Origin: Desulfomonile tiedjei
GTDB lineage: Bacteria > Desulfobacterota > Desulfomonilia > Desulfomonilales > Desulfomonilaceae
Direction of reading: 5' to 3'
Length of the DNA: 64,000 nucleotides
NCBI GenBank assembly: GCA_016218715.1
Contig: JACRDG010000002.1
Coordinates: 25,131 to 89,130 of the forward strand
Below, piece by piece: positions 37,018 to 45,710 of the stretch (its first letter is position 1; every line of letters starts with the position of its first letter). A model generated the notes under the pieces. It saw nothing but the letters and a program-made list of their open reading frames with translations, made no database searches and was not told where the DNA came from. Made by a program: the position numbers and the translations under genes.

Positions 37018-37070
37018 CTCTGAGAGGATAGCCTGGAATCAACCTGTGCAGGGGGATAGCACTATGGAGG

Positions 37071-37598
37071 TCAACTTCCGAGCCCCTTGCCCATGCCAGG
37101 GCCGCGGCCGGAGCCGGGTCCGCCGCCCATGCCGCAGCAGCCGCCTCGGCCACCGCCCATGCCCATTCCGCAGCCGCCACCTCGGGCGCCGCCGAATCCC
37201 AGACCGAACGGGCCGATTTCCTTCTTCTGCTCAGGGGTGAGGAGGGATCTGACCTTGGTCCCGAACGCACGGAAGTCGTTGCGCTCACTGTCCTTGAGCG
37301 CCCAGATCTCCTGCCTCTTTTTGTCGATGGCCTGCTCGTCGGGTTTATCCTTGGACGCCAGCTCCATCATTTCAATTCTCTTTTTGGCTATCTGGGAGCG
37401 CAGGTCCTCGTGCTTCTTGATGAGATCGAACCGCAGAGCTTCAACCTGTTTCTGTTGATCGGGGCTCAATTGCTTCCAAATGGCTCCCAGGCCTCCGCCT
37501 CCCGGCCCTCGCCCCATGCCCCCGTACGCGTACGCGCCCGCGGCCATCAATAAGACCAGCAATGAAACGACGGGGATCATGACTTTCGCGTTCTTCAT
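37071..37598 (-). CDS. Spy/CpxP-like periplasmic protein with Gly/Met/Cys-rich tail
   Basis: 175 residues. Signal peptide (VMIPVVSLLVLLMAAGAYAY), then a helical LTxxQ-type domain: IWKQLSPDQQKQVEALRFDL and VRSLLTPEQKKEIGPFG. Spy/CpxP/ZraP proteins are periplasmic chaperones or metal-responsive regulators. The last 45 residues are nearly all Gly, Met, Arg and Cys (GGGCGMGMGGGRGGCCGMGG), which looks like a soft-metal-binding tail. It lies 36 bases after a second Spy-like gene in the sigma operon and is followed by a terminator. Confidence 0.82.
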   Translation of the reverse strand: MKNAKVMIPVVSLLVLLMAAGAYAYGGMGRGPGGGGLGAIWKQLSPDQQKQVEALRFDLIKKHEDLRSQIAKKRIEMMELASKDKPDEQAIDKKRQEIWALKDSERNDFRAFGTKVRSLLTPEQKKEIGPFGLGFGGARGGGCGMGMGGGRGGCCGMGGGPGSGRGPGMGKGLGS

Positions 37599-37634
37599 GT
37601 TACAGCCTCCTTCGGCGAAAAATTGTTCTCTCTG

Positions 37635-38168
37635 TCATTCACTTACCGGCGGAGGTGCTGAATCCCGCGAAAAATTCTTCGCATCCGGCGGAGGAGGGCC
37701 ACCAGGACCGCGCATCATGCGAGGTCCACAGGGCCGCATCCCCATGCCTGGTCCCATCCTGACCCGGCTCTTGAGGAATGCGAGAAACTGAGCGCGCTTC
37801 TCTTCGGGGAGGCTCGCCAGGATCTGAGTCAGGTCGGCAAAAGCCCTTTTCTCCATTTCGCTCCTCATCGCAATCAGCTCGTTGACGCTCTTTTCCGCTG
37901 CCGCAGGATTTCCAGGATTCGCTGCGAGCGTATCGAACACCTCGGCCCTTTTGGCAAAGATCTTGCCCATGGCCTCGCGTCCCTCACCTCCGTGCCAGGC
38001 CCTGCGGAGCTGCTTCCATTCCTGTCTGCTGAACGGCATCTCCTGCGCAGACAACGCCGCCAGAGGCGGATGCGTCTCCATCCACCAGTGCCACCCCAGG
38101 GTCCCTGCTACTGCGAGGTTGAGGGCGAGTGAGAAGATGAAAACCCCGGTGACCACTGTCTTGTTCAT
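37635..38168 (-). CDS. Periplasmic heavy-metal sensor-like (Spy/CpxP) protein, membrane anchored
   Basis: 177 residues with one N-terminal helix (VVTGVFIFSLALNLAVAGTL) and a helical domain with PFSRQEWKQLRRAWHGGEGR and ADLTQILASLPEEKRAQFLA. This is the pattern of periplasmic heavy-metal-sensor proteins that accompany ECF sigma factors. The tail is rich in Met, Pro and Gly (MGPGMGMRPCGPRMMRGPGG). The start overlaps the anti-sigma stop by four bases (ATGA), so expression is coupled. It may sense metal or unfolded envelope proteins. Confidence 0.82.
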   Translation of the reverse strand: MNKTVVTGVFIFSLALNLAVAGTLGWHWWMETHPPLAALSAQEMPFSRQEWKQLRRAWHGGEGREAMGKIFAKRAEVFDTLAANPGNPAAAEKSVNELIAMRSEMEKRAFADLTQILASLPEEKRAQFLAFLKSRVRMGPGMGMRPCGPRMMRGPGGPPPPDAKNFSRDSAPPPVSE

Positions 38169-38611
38169 TGCCCGTTCTCCTCGGACGAGACGTTCATCAC
38201 CACTTCGGCCAGAGAGTAGTCTGTCGCTGGTGCGACAATCTCCAGGAGCGCCTCCGGCTGCTCAGCGCTCACGGTGCCGAGCATCGACCGGCCCGCTAGA
38301 TTGCCCAGCCCTAAAGCCAACAGAATGATCATCGCCGCCAGCGGCACGCGAATCCAATCGGGAAACGCGCGCTGCTCGTCGCGACGCGTAGCGACCCTGG
38401 CGATCCGGACCTTTACCTGACCGGCGAGATCGGGTTGCGGCCGCTCCGTGGGCATCGCTTTCAACGCTGCATCCAGAGCGGCCACGCGCTCGTACCGGCT
38501 CCGACATTCCCGACACTGGGCAAGGTGCTCCCGCAAGGCTTCGGTAGCGGCCGGTCCCAGCTCCGCGTCAACGAACGACGAAATTTGTCGTTGGAATGTC
38601 CGGCAGTTCAT
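38165..38611 (-). CDS. Anti-sigma factor with zinc-finger (zf-HC2) domain
   Basis: 148 residues. The cytoplasmic N terminus has the His-x3-Cys-x2-Cys zinc motif (HLAQCRECRSR) of ZAS anti-sigma factors. One membrane helix follows at about 87-108 (VPLAAMIILLALGLGNLAGR), then a short periplasmic tail. It should hold the ECF sigma factor encoded 130 bases upstream until an envelope signal arrives. The overlapping downstream Spy-like gene is a plausible sensor partner. Confidence 0.85.
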   Translation of the reverse strand: MNCRTFQRQISSFVDAELGPAATEALREHLAQCRECRSRYERVAALDAALKAMPTERPQPDLAGQVKVRIARVATRRDEQRAFPDWIRVPLAAMIILLALGLGNLAGRSMLGTVSAEQPEALLEIVAPATDYSLAEVVMNVSSEENGQ

Positions 38612-38739
38612 GGACTTCTCCTCTACGTGTCATTACCGCGCAGGCCGGTGCTTCCCGCGCGGTTCGGACGATTTGTTTGCAGCGAAGAACTGTTTCTCAG
38701 AAATGCCGCATCCTGCATCAGCACTTTCCACATTCCTAC

Positions 38740-39330
38740 CTACCGTTCCAATAGCTCGATGACTCGCCGCCTCGCACGGAAGATCAGCGACTCGACCGCG
38801 GAGCTGGAGCTGTTCATGATGCGAGCGATCTCCTCGTAGCTCAACTCCTCCTGAGTCTTCAGGATCAGCGCGGTCCGTTGCCGCTCCGGAAGTTCTGCCA
38901 AGACCTTCTGGAGGCGGGCGTACTCTTGCTTCGTGGACAGAAGGCTCTCTGCGTCTCGAAAATCCACCGCGTGGGGATTGTCTGGCTGTTTCCGCCGCGA
39001 CGACTCGGCCTCGAATTCGTAGAGGAATCTCGCGGCCTTGCGCTTCAGCGCGCTGAACACGTTTATGCTTTGATTGCGTGCAATGGCCAGCAGCCAGGTC
39101 CTGAACGAGGCCTTCTCGATCGAAAACTGCTCCAGATGCTTGAACGCCCTGAGGAACGTCTCCTGGACGACCTCTTCCGCATCCTCCGGGACGCCGGTGA
39201 TCACGCGAGCCACGCGGTACACCACAGGCGCGTACCGATCCACCAACTCGCCGAAAGCCGCTCCCGAGCCCTCTCGCGCCAGCGACACCAGCTCTTCGTC
39301 AGTACGGTCTGTCCACGGTCTCATCGGCAC
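38740..39330 (-). CDS. ECF RNA polymerase sigma factor (RpoE-like)
   Basis: 196 residues with the two ECF domains: region 2 (AFGELVDRYAPVVYRVARVI, TFLRAFKHLEQFS) and region 4 (LPERQRTALILKTQEELSYE, IMNSSSSAVESLIFRARRR). First gene of a four-gene operon with an anti-sigma factor and two Spy-like proteins, ending at the terminator near 37000. The operon probably answers metal or envelope stress and is likely autoregulated, although I did not identify its promoter. Confidence 0.92.
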   Translation of the reverse strand: MPMRPWTDRTDEELVSLAREGSGAAFGELVDRYAPVVYRVARVITGVPEDAEEVVQETFLRAFKHLEQFSIEKASFRTWLLAIARNQSINVFSALKRKAARFLYEFEAESSRRKQPDNPHAVDFRDAESLLSTKQEYARLQKVLAELPERQRTALILKTQEELSYEEIARIMNSSSSAVESLIFRARRRVIELLER

Positions 39331-39427
39331 CGCTGGTAGGAATGCTTCATTCTCAGCCTCTTGTACAGCTTACCGCCGGGAGGCTGAAATCCCGCGCAGC
39401 AGCCTTCGAAAACCCAAAGAACCTGGA

Positions 39428-40645
39428 TCAGTCCGGGGACGGCCGGGGGACCACGAAACGAATCAGGACCGACGATATGAGACAAAAAACGCCGAGATAG
39501 GTAAAGACCACAAAGAAATCTCCGTTGGTGGCGTCCAGCAAATATCCGCTCAACGACGGACCGATTGGTCCCGCGACAAATCCGTACGCGGTGAACGTCA
39601 GACCAAAGATAGCACCGAAGTGCTTGATTCCGAAGCAGTCCATCGCGAGCGGAGCCGAAACCGCAAAGAGCGCCCCAAAGGCAAAACCGATGACGGCAGC
39701 CAAGGCGATCAGCACGGTGAGCCCACTTACGTGAGGCAACAGGAGATACGATAGACCGGCAGCGAAGAATGTGGCACTCATGGTGGATGTGCGGCCGAAC
39801 AGGTCGGAAATATAACCGGTCAACAGCCTGCTCACCCCGTTGGTCGCATTGAACCCCACCAGAATCGCCACCGCGGCGTCCAGCCCGAACCCTTTGGACC
39901 CACCGTACGCGGTGGAGAGGACGACCATGCCGATCCCTGCGGCTCCTTGTAAGGCCCACGTGGCCCACAAGAACCAGAAACTCGCCGTCCGAAGCGCTTC
40001 AGGCACCGTCAAAGACCGCTCCAGATCCTCGGCAAAACCCTGGGCAGCCGCGCCTTGGACGTTGCCTGCAACCGCCGGGTTCGACGGCGGTTCCGTAAAC
40101 CGCGCGGCGACTAGCCCGCTGACCAGGGCGACAAACCCAAGCAGAAGATTCATCGACACGTATCCCACCGCGTCCAGCAGATAGTGGAACACGGGCGACA
40201 TGACTGCGGCGGAGAAGCCAAACGTGAAGTTCACGATCCCGGAGACGAGGCCCCGTCTGGTGGGAAACCACCGCTGGACGGTCGTCAGCGCAGGGATGTA
40301 CACGAAGCACGAACCCGCGCCCATGAGAAAAGCCCAGACGTAGAGCATCCAGAGCTGAGACGCGTACGCGATGAAGATGAGATTCACGCCGCACACAGCC
40401 GCGCCGACGGTCATCATTCGCGTGATGCCCACCCGCTCCTGCCACTTGCCTACGAAAAACATCAGGATGCCGACCGAGGCGAGCACGAAGAAGAGGATGT
40501 TCCCGATCTCGCCGCGACCGACCTGGAGCTTTGCCTGCCAGTCGTTGCTCATGACCCCAGGGAAGCCGAATATGAACGCACCGTACCAGAAGGTCGCGAT
40601 GGAACTGCACACCACGGCCAGGATCGCTTTGTTCTTGCCTTTCAC
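39428..40645 (-). CDS. MFS transporter of the oxalate/formate antiporter (OFA) type
   Basis: 405 residues with twelve hydrophobic helices. It has GKWQERVGITRMMTVGAAVC after helix 2, the MFS loop position, and the RWFPTRRGLVSGIVNFTFGF segment typical of OFA transporters; TGYISDLFGRTSTM repeats the motif in the second half. OFA members exchange small carboxylates such as oxalate, formate or lactate. Formate would suit this organism, but the substrate cannot be read from sequence. The gene is convergent with nothing close; a repeat lies upstream. Confidence 0.85.
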   Translation of the reverse strand: MKGKNKAILAVVCSSIATFWYGAFIFGFPGVMSNDWQAKLQVGRGEIGNILFFVLASVGILMFFVGKWQERVGITRMMTVGAAVCGVNLIFIAYASQLWMLYVWAFLMGAGSCFVYIPALTTVQRWFPTRRGLVSGIVNFTFGFSAAVMSPVFHYLLDAVGYVSMNLLLGFVALVSGLVAARFTEPPSNPAVAGNVQGAAAQGFAEDLERSLTVPEALRTASFWFLWATWALQGAAGIGMVVLSTAYGGSKGFGLDAAVAILVGFNATNGVSRLLTGYISDLFGRTSTMSATFFAAGLSYLLLPHVSGLTVLIALAAVIGFAFGALFAVSAPLAMDCFGIKHFGAIFGLTFTAYGFVAGPIGPSLSGYLLDATNGDFFVVFTYLGVFCLISSVLIRFVVPRPSPD

Positions 40646-40989
40646 GCGTGGTCTCCGAAGCAGGATGATGTGCGGGTCCTGCGAAGATACCGCACAGTTG
40701 GACTTAAGAGCCGACCAGCCTTAGTACTGCGTTTTACAAATACGGTGGCGTACTCGTGTGGCAGGCGGGTGGCGTTCATCACCGCGGCCTCATTGGCTGT
40801 ATTGGTGGGACCGGCATCTTGCCTGTCATTCCCTGATGGACAGGCGAGACGCCTGGCCCACCCGAGCTGGCCGACACCCGACACGGAACTTGCGAAAAGC
40901 TGCACTTGATGAGCGGCATGGCCAAAATGGGCCTCGTCGTCTCAAGAGTCGATGGGGCTGCCTTCCCCTCAGGGCGGATCCGTTGCAGG
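40646..40989. repeat. Intergenic region with a modular repeat copy
   Basis: 40721-40864 carries a left end TTAGTACTGCGTTTTACAAA followed by TACGGTGGCGTACTC, the segment TCACCGCGGCCTCATTGGCT, and a core with GGCATCTTGCCTGTCATTCC and GGACAGGCGAGACGCCTGG. The right end is missing or degenerate. No gene. Confidence 0.75.
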
Positions 40990-41667
40990 CTACGGCTCCT
41001 CGATCGGTGCGATCAGGTCGGGATCTTCATACCCTGCTCGGTTGACCCTTGGGCTCACCGGGTAACCGATCATCTCCGCTGCGGGGTACGGGCGGAGCAG
41101 CGGCGTGAGTCGTTCCGCGGTTTTCACTGTCGGATCCAGCCACAGGTCGTAATCGGCCTCTGCAAGAATCACCGGCATTCGATCGTGGATAGGCATCAGA
41201 AGTTCGTTGGCGTCGGTCGTGAGGATGGTTGCGGACTCGACAACCTCTCCCTCAGGCCCGGACCAGCGCTCCCACAGTCCGGCAAAGGCAAAAACTTTGC
41301 GATCCGCATTTCCGAACAAATACGGCTGTTTTCGCCCTTCGATCTTTTTCCATTCATAAAAGCCGTCAGCCGGAACGAGGCAGCGCCTGTACTTGAACGC
41401 AGCTCTGAACGCGGGTTTCTCCGCCGCGCTCTCGGCTCGCGCGTTGATCAGCCTTGGTCCCATGGAACGGTCTTTGGCCCAAGACGGCACAAGCCCCCAG
41501 GTCACCATCACCAACAACCGTCTCGGCTCTTCGCTGGCAACCCTCACGATGGCAATGGTTTCGGTCGGCGCGATGTTGTACCGCGGCGATAGCTCGGGCT
41601 CTTCGGCAAGCCGGAAGTGCGATGCCAGGCTCCTCGCAAGCGTCATGAGGACGAATCGACCGCACAT
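40990..41667 (-). CDS. SRAP-domain DNA abasic-site protein (YedK/HMCES)
   Basis: 225 residues from the ATG at 41667, which puts the catalytic Cys at position 2 (MCGRF) as the family requires. An upstream in-frame start would bury it. Also present are YNIAPTETIAIV, WGLVPSWAKD with RLINARAESAAEKPAFRAAF, CLVPADGFYEWKK and the catalytic His in MPIHDRMPVIL. SRAP proteins form a thiazolidine crosslink to abasic sites in single-stranded DNA and shield them. Flanked by repeat copies on both sides. Confidence 0.93.
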   Translation of the reverse strand: MCGRFVLMTLARSLASHFRLAEEPELSPRYNIAPTETIAIVRVASEEPRRLLVMVTWGLVPSWAKDRSMGPRLINARAESAAEKPAFRAAFKYRRCLVPADGFYEWKKIEGRKQPYLFGNADRKVFAFAGLWERWSGPEGEVVESATILTTDANELLMPIHDRMPVILAEADYDLWLDPTVKTAERLTPLLRPYPAAEMIGYPVSPRVNRAGYEDPDLIAPIEEP

Positions 41668-41900
41668 GGTATCATCCTTCACTGATGTGTTCGAGCACTC
41701 CGCTGCCGCGCCACCGCAACCCTTGCCGCACGCCGGCGCACTATTGGCGCAGCCCCCGTCTGTATCGGCACTGGTCTACACGGATTATACCAACCCCCGT
41801 GGTGAGAAGCCACACGAAGCCGACACGTACTCTCGAGATCTGGCTGCGCGGCTTTCCCATAGCGGAAGAGCTTCAGGACAATCTTCGAACGAAGAAATCC

Positions 41901-42091
41901 ATTTCATACGTTCGGTCGCGGATTCCCGCGGGACGCTGTTTGTGTCGACCATCGCGACCTCTGCGGCTGTATTGGTGGGACAGGCGTCCCGCCTGTCATT
42001 TCCTCATGGACCGGCAAGATGCCGGCCCCACTGAACAGCCAAAGGTAGGGACCCCAAGGGAGACACCGTATTTGCGAAAAGGCGTACTAAG
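41901..42091. repeat. Modular repeat, most complete copy
   Basis: Left end ATTTCATACGTTCGGTCGCG, joint GACCTCTGCGGCTGTATTGG, core with GACAGGCGTCCCGCCTGTC and ACCGGCAAGATGCCGGCCCC then TGAACAGCCAA, and right end CACCGTATTTGCGAAAAGGC followed by GTACTAAGC. It is the best reference copy for the family in this window. Confidence 0.85.
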
Positions 42092-42105
42092 CGCTTCGCG
42101 GTGAA

Positions 42106-42137
42106 GATTGACGCAGTCAATCGTGGTGACGTATGAT
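42106..42137 (+). promoter_or_regulatory. Promoter with overlapping palindromic operator before the TPR membrane protein
   Basis: TTGACG (42108-42113), 18-base spacer, TATGAT (42132-42137). The -35 box lies inside the perfect palindrome GATTGAC-GCA-GTCAATC (42106-42122), a likely regulator site. Confidence 0.5.
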
Positions 42138-42226
42138 CTGAAGCGAGTAATAGCAGGTTGTAATTCCAAGAGTAACTTTGGGAGAACCTTCTTTGACGGC
42201 GAATCGGTCTGGAAAGAGGCACCAAT

Positions 42227-44398
42227 ATGGGCGACCCTGAGACGGTTGCAACCCCGTCCGGAACGAGAACCTCACGTTTCGCGGCGTACATCCTTTTGGG
42301 GACGTTCTTTGCCCTATTGCTCTATTTTGCGGCTGCATATGCGGTTCATCATGATGGATTTCGTTCCCCCATGATTTACGACTCCAAGGGGATGATCCAG
42401 AACAACGCTCACCTTTTCGCCAGACACGAGCCGCTGGACGTCATCGCCATCATTCCGGCCAGACCGTTGTTCATGCTCACCCTGTATGCGAATTATGTAT
42501 GGAAGGGGATGGATCCCTACTCCTTCCGCGTTGTCAACGCAGCAATTTCGGCAGCAGCAGGACTGGCGCTGGCCGTTCTGGCCTTCGTGGTTTTCCGCAT
42601 GCCCCGGCTCAACATTCCGGGAACGGCGTTCCACAAAGGACTTGTGAGCTTCTTTCTCGGGCTGCTTTTCGTCGTTCACCCCCTCCAAACCTTCACGGTG
42701 CTGTACATTATCCAGCGAGAAGCCATCATGGCTTGCTTTTTTTATTTTGCCGCACTGGCCGCCTATCTTGCCGCGCGCTGTTCGGGAGGCGGCAGGGCCT
42801 GGGGATTGTTCGCCCTGTGCGGAATCCTGTTTTTAGCTGGGATGCTCAGCAAAGAGAACCTGATAACCTTGCCGATGGTTCTCCTTCTTGCGGAGGCCAC
42901 GCTTTTTCGAGCCAGTTTTCGACAAATCCTTTCCAGAGGAGCGATCTTCGCAGCGATCACCGTGGCGGTCCTCCTCGTGAGCCAGGTCATCACCTACAAT
43001 CTCCACGGGGCCCAGACACTGCACGCTCAGGCAATTCTCGACCGACTCCGTCAGCATTACCATGAGGCGGGCTTGAACCCGGTGCAGGTTGTGTTGACGC
43101 AGTGCCGCGTCTTCTTTCTCTACGTGGTCATGGTGTTGGCTCCGTTCGCGGTGCAAATGCTCCTCGTAAAGGCCGTGACGGTTTCCAGCTCACTGCTCGA
43201 TCCCCCGGAGACCCTGGCGGCCGTTGCAGGAATGGTCGTCTGGATCGGCCTTGGTTGCGCATTGATCCGCCGCATGCCCGTGATCGCGTTCGGTTTACTC
43301 TTCTCCGTGATAGTCCTTTTGCCCGAGTCCCTGCTCATCCCGCAGTTCCTCTTTTTCGGCTACAGACCGCTCCTTCCCATGGCGGGAATCCTGTTGATCG
43401 TCGGACAGGTCGCGCTTGAAGTAATGTCCCGTCTGAAGGCTTCCGACACGCGTGTGGTGCCCACTGCCGCTGCAATTGCGTTTCTGGCTGCCGCGGTCGT
43501 GTTAGCCGCAGTGACCAGAAACCAGGCAGCGAACTGGGAACCTTTACGCGTGTGGATGCAAATTTACGACGATGTGCCGTCGCCGCCCGAAAATGTCGAG
43601 AAGAAGATATATCCCGATATCCTTACCAATTTTGGAGCTGAACTCGTCAATATCGGTCACCAAGGCGAGGCTATCCCAATACTGCGGCTCGCAGTCGATC
43701 TGGCGCCCCATTCTGTGAGCGCGCACAACAACCTCGGGAACGCCCTGCTCGGGATGGGGATGACGGCCGAAGCCATCGAGGTTTACCGCAAAGCCATCCA
43801 GATGAAACCCGACTCACCCGAGCTGCACAACAACCTTGGCGCGGCCCTCTTGGCATCCAACCGGCATCCTGAGGCCAGAGAGCATTTCGCCAAAGCAGTG
43901 GAGCTGCATCCGGGTTTCGCCAAGGCTCAGAGCAATCTGGGAATTGTGGAACTGCAAATGGGGCATGGTTCCGAAGCCATCGAACATCTGAGTCGCGCGG
44001 TCGAGCTCAATCCTCGGTTGGCTCTGGCCGAGAGCAAGCTTGGCAGCGCGTGGGAGCTTTCCGGCGATTCCTCCCGAGCAGCGGTCCACTACGAAAACGC
44101 TCTGCGGCTTTCACCTCATCTCGTGGAGTCGCATTTCGGTCTCGCCCGAACCTTGGCTCGGCTCAACGACACTCCGCGAGCGGTCGAACACTATCGGAGA
44201 GGCTTGGAACTGAATCCTCACGACTATTCCGCTCACAACGAGCTTGGAAAGCTCTTTCTGTCACTCTCGAATTTCTCGGGTGCTGAGGATCACTTCCGAA
44301 AGGCCCTCGAATTACGACCCGACTTCACCGAAGCGAAAACCAACCTCGAGACGGCACGGGAGAGGTCCCGCCCCGCTCCGGCGCGGTCAAACGATTAA
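42227..44398 (+). CDS. TMTC-like membrane protein with C-terminal TPR repeats
   Basis: 723 residues. About ten hydrophobic segments fill residues 20-440, with the HPLQTFTVLYIIQREAIMAC and GMLSKENLITLPMVLLLAE segments seen in TMTC-type (GT-C) proteins. From about 475 to 715 there are seven tetratricopeptide repeats (SVSAHNNLGNALLGMGMTAE and following). Eukaryotic TMTC proteins are O-mannosyltransferases; bacterial members are mostly uncharacterised and may glycosylate surface proteins. It opens the surface-protein region and ends at a terminator shared with the next, convergent gene. A palindrome-overlapped promoter lies upstream. Confidence 0.82.
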   Translation: MGDPETVATPSGTRTSRFAAYILLGTFFALLLYFAAAYAVHHDGFRSPMIYDSKGMIQNNAHLFARHEPLDVIAIIPARPLFMLTLYANYVWKGMDPYSFRVVNAAISAAAGLALAVLAFVVFRMPRLNIPGTAFHKGLVSFFLGLLFVVHPLQTFTVLYIIQREAIMACFFYFAALAAYLAARCSGGGRAWGLFALCGILFLAGMLSKENLITLPMVLLLAEATLFRASFRQILSRGAIFAAITVAVLLVSQVITYNLHGAQTLHAQAILDRLRQHYHEAGLNPVQVVLTQCRVFFLYVVMVLAPFAVQMLLVKAVTVSSSLLDPPETLAAVAGMVVWIGLGCALIRRMPVIAFGLLFSVIVLLPESLLIPQFLFFGYRPLLPMAGILLIVGQVALEVMSRLKASDTRVVPTAAAIAFLAAAVVLAAVTRNQAANWEPLRVWMQIYDDVPSPPENVEKKIYPDILTNFGAELVNIGHQGEAIPILRLAVDLAPHSVSAHNNLGNALLGMGMTAEAIEVYRKAIQMKPDSPELHNNLGAALLASNRHPEAREHFAKAVELHPGFAKAQSNLGIVELQMGHGSEAIEHLSRAVELNPRLALAESKLGSAWELSGDSSRAAVHYENALRLSPHLVESHFGLARTLARLNDTPRAVEHYRRGLELNPHDYSAHNELGKLFLSLSNFSGAEDHFRKALELRPDFTEAKTNLETARERSRPAPARSND

Positions 44399-44402
44399 CC
44401 TC

Positions 44403-44436
44403 GGGGGGAACTTCTTTGTGCAAAGAAGTTCCCCCC
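44403..44436. terminator. Perfect 16-bp bidirectional hairpin
   Basis: GGGGGGAACTTCTTTG and CAAAGAAGTTCCCCCC flank a two-base tip between the convergent TPR and OmpA genes. Member of the same hairpin family as 6763-6792 and 61952-61987. Confidence 0.8.
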
Positions 44437-44439
44437 AAT

Positions 44440-45444
44440 TTACTTCTTTGACTGCGGGTTCGTATCACAAGGCGTGGCGACCTTGAATTCGACGTTGAGG
44501 TCCTTGACGGTTGCGGCCTGTGCGCCGCCATTCCAGATGACGGCCCTGCGGTTGTATCGGTCTACGGTAGGCCATTGCGCGGGCTTGCTCTCTTCACGTG
44601 CCAGGGCAAGCGCGTGTTTTCCGTAGCTCATGGGCACCAGGGTCGAGCCAGCGATACTCCAGCGGGATCTGAGATAATCCACAACAGCGTCGGCTCTCTG
44701 CTTCCCGAGCCGGCAGTTAGATTCCGCGCCTCCCACCTGATCGGTATGCCCCTCCACGATGAGCGAGCATCTGTCAAAAGCCGTGCTCTGCAGAGCTTCC
44801 CCGATACCGTCCAGGCGTCTCCTGGCATCCGCGTCGAGCGTGGCCTTGCCGAAGTCGAAATAGACCTCGAGACGATTCACCCTGGGCCGGTGCTGAGGAT
44901 CGACGTTCTGATCGACCACGAGGATCTGTTTGACGGTCGCGGGTGAATAGATGACGGAGAAGAACCGGTCCGCGTTGTCCAGGAAATCCTGATCGAGCTT
45001 TTTGTCGTGGAACCGGGAGAGCGCCTTGAATATGTTGAGATGAACCAGGGCCTTTTCCGCTTCGCCTCGATCCCGGTACAAATTGCCGAGGAGCAGATTC
45101 GTGTCCGCGAGGTCATCCGAAGACCTCTGCAACATGACTGCCTTGAACCGGTTGGCCTGCTGAAGCCACTTCAAGGCCTGCTCCTGGTCCCCTTTTTGTT
45201 GCAGCAGTTTTCCCAGCGAATAGTAGCCTTGCGCGTGCGCGCTGTGGGAAGGGCATATCTCAAAGGCTCTCCGGAACAGATCGATCCTCTTGTCCGCGTC
45301 GGCCTCTTTTGTGCCTTGCTGGTAGAGTTCCTCCGCCTTGAGGAACTCTTCGTCAGAGCAGCCTGCCCGGGTAGGGATTGCGTTGCAGAGAAGAGCCAGG
45401 GCCGCGGTAATGAGGACCAGGAGGTGGCTGCGATTAGGTTTCAT
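44440..45444 (-). CDS. Secreted OmpA-domain protein with TPR-like N-terminal half
   Basis: 334 residues from the ATG at 45444. Signal peptide (HLLVLITAALALLCNAIPTR), then TPR-like helices (FLKAEELYQQGTKEADADKR, HAQGYYSLGKLLQQKGDQEQ, TNLLLGNLYRDRGEAEKALV), then an OmpA C-terminal domain: EVYFDFGKATLDADARRRLD, IVEGHTDQVGGAESNCRLGK and the late YNRRAVIW. The OmpA domain normally binds peptidoglycan. It sits behind the caspase operon, separated by a repeat, on the same strand. A close domain relative is encoded at 47518-48600. Confidence 0.88.
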   Translation of the reverse strand: MKPNRSHLLVLITAALALLCNAIPTRAGCSDEEFLKAEELYQQGTKEADADKRIDLFRRAFEICPSHSAHAQGYYSLGKLLQQKGDQEQALKWLQQANRFKAVMLQRSSDDLADTNLLLGNLYRDRGEAEKALVHLNIFKALSRFHDKKLDQDFLDNADRFFSVIYSPATVKQILVVDQNVDPQHRPRVNRLEVYFDFGKATLDADARRRLDGIGEALQSTAFDRCSLIVEGHTDQVGGAESNCRLGKQRADAVVDYLRSRWSIAGSTLVPMSYGKHALALAREESKPAQWPTVDRYNRRAVIWNGGAQAATVKDLNVEFKVATPCDTNPQSKK

Positions 45445-45500
45445 GGGACACCTGTTTTCAACCTCGCCCATCGCTATTTCGAGGGACGGTACCGGGTTTC

Positions 45501-45686
45501 ATAGATCGTGTCGCGGATCCCGGCAGCAGGCAGGTTCCTGTCATCACTGCGGCCTCTCTGGCTGTATTGGTGGGACAGGCGTCCCGTCTGTCATTTCCCC
45601 ATGGACCGGCAAGATGCCGGCCCCACTGAACAGCCAAGGACAGGGACTCCTAGGGAGAGACCGCACTTGCCGCATCGCGTACAAGC
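45501..45686. repeat. Modular repeat copy between the caspase and OmpA genes
   Basis: GATCGTGTCGCGGATCCCGG, joint TCACTGCGGCCTCTCTGGCT, core with GACAGGCGTCCCGTCTGTC and ACCGGCAAGATGCCGGCCCC, and a degraded right end GAGACCGCACTTGCCGCATC followed by GCGTACAAGCC. Confidence 0.8.
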
Positions 45687-45710
45687 CTTTCCCGGTGAAC
45701 GGTCAACCTG

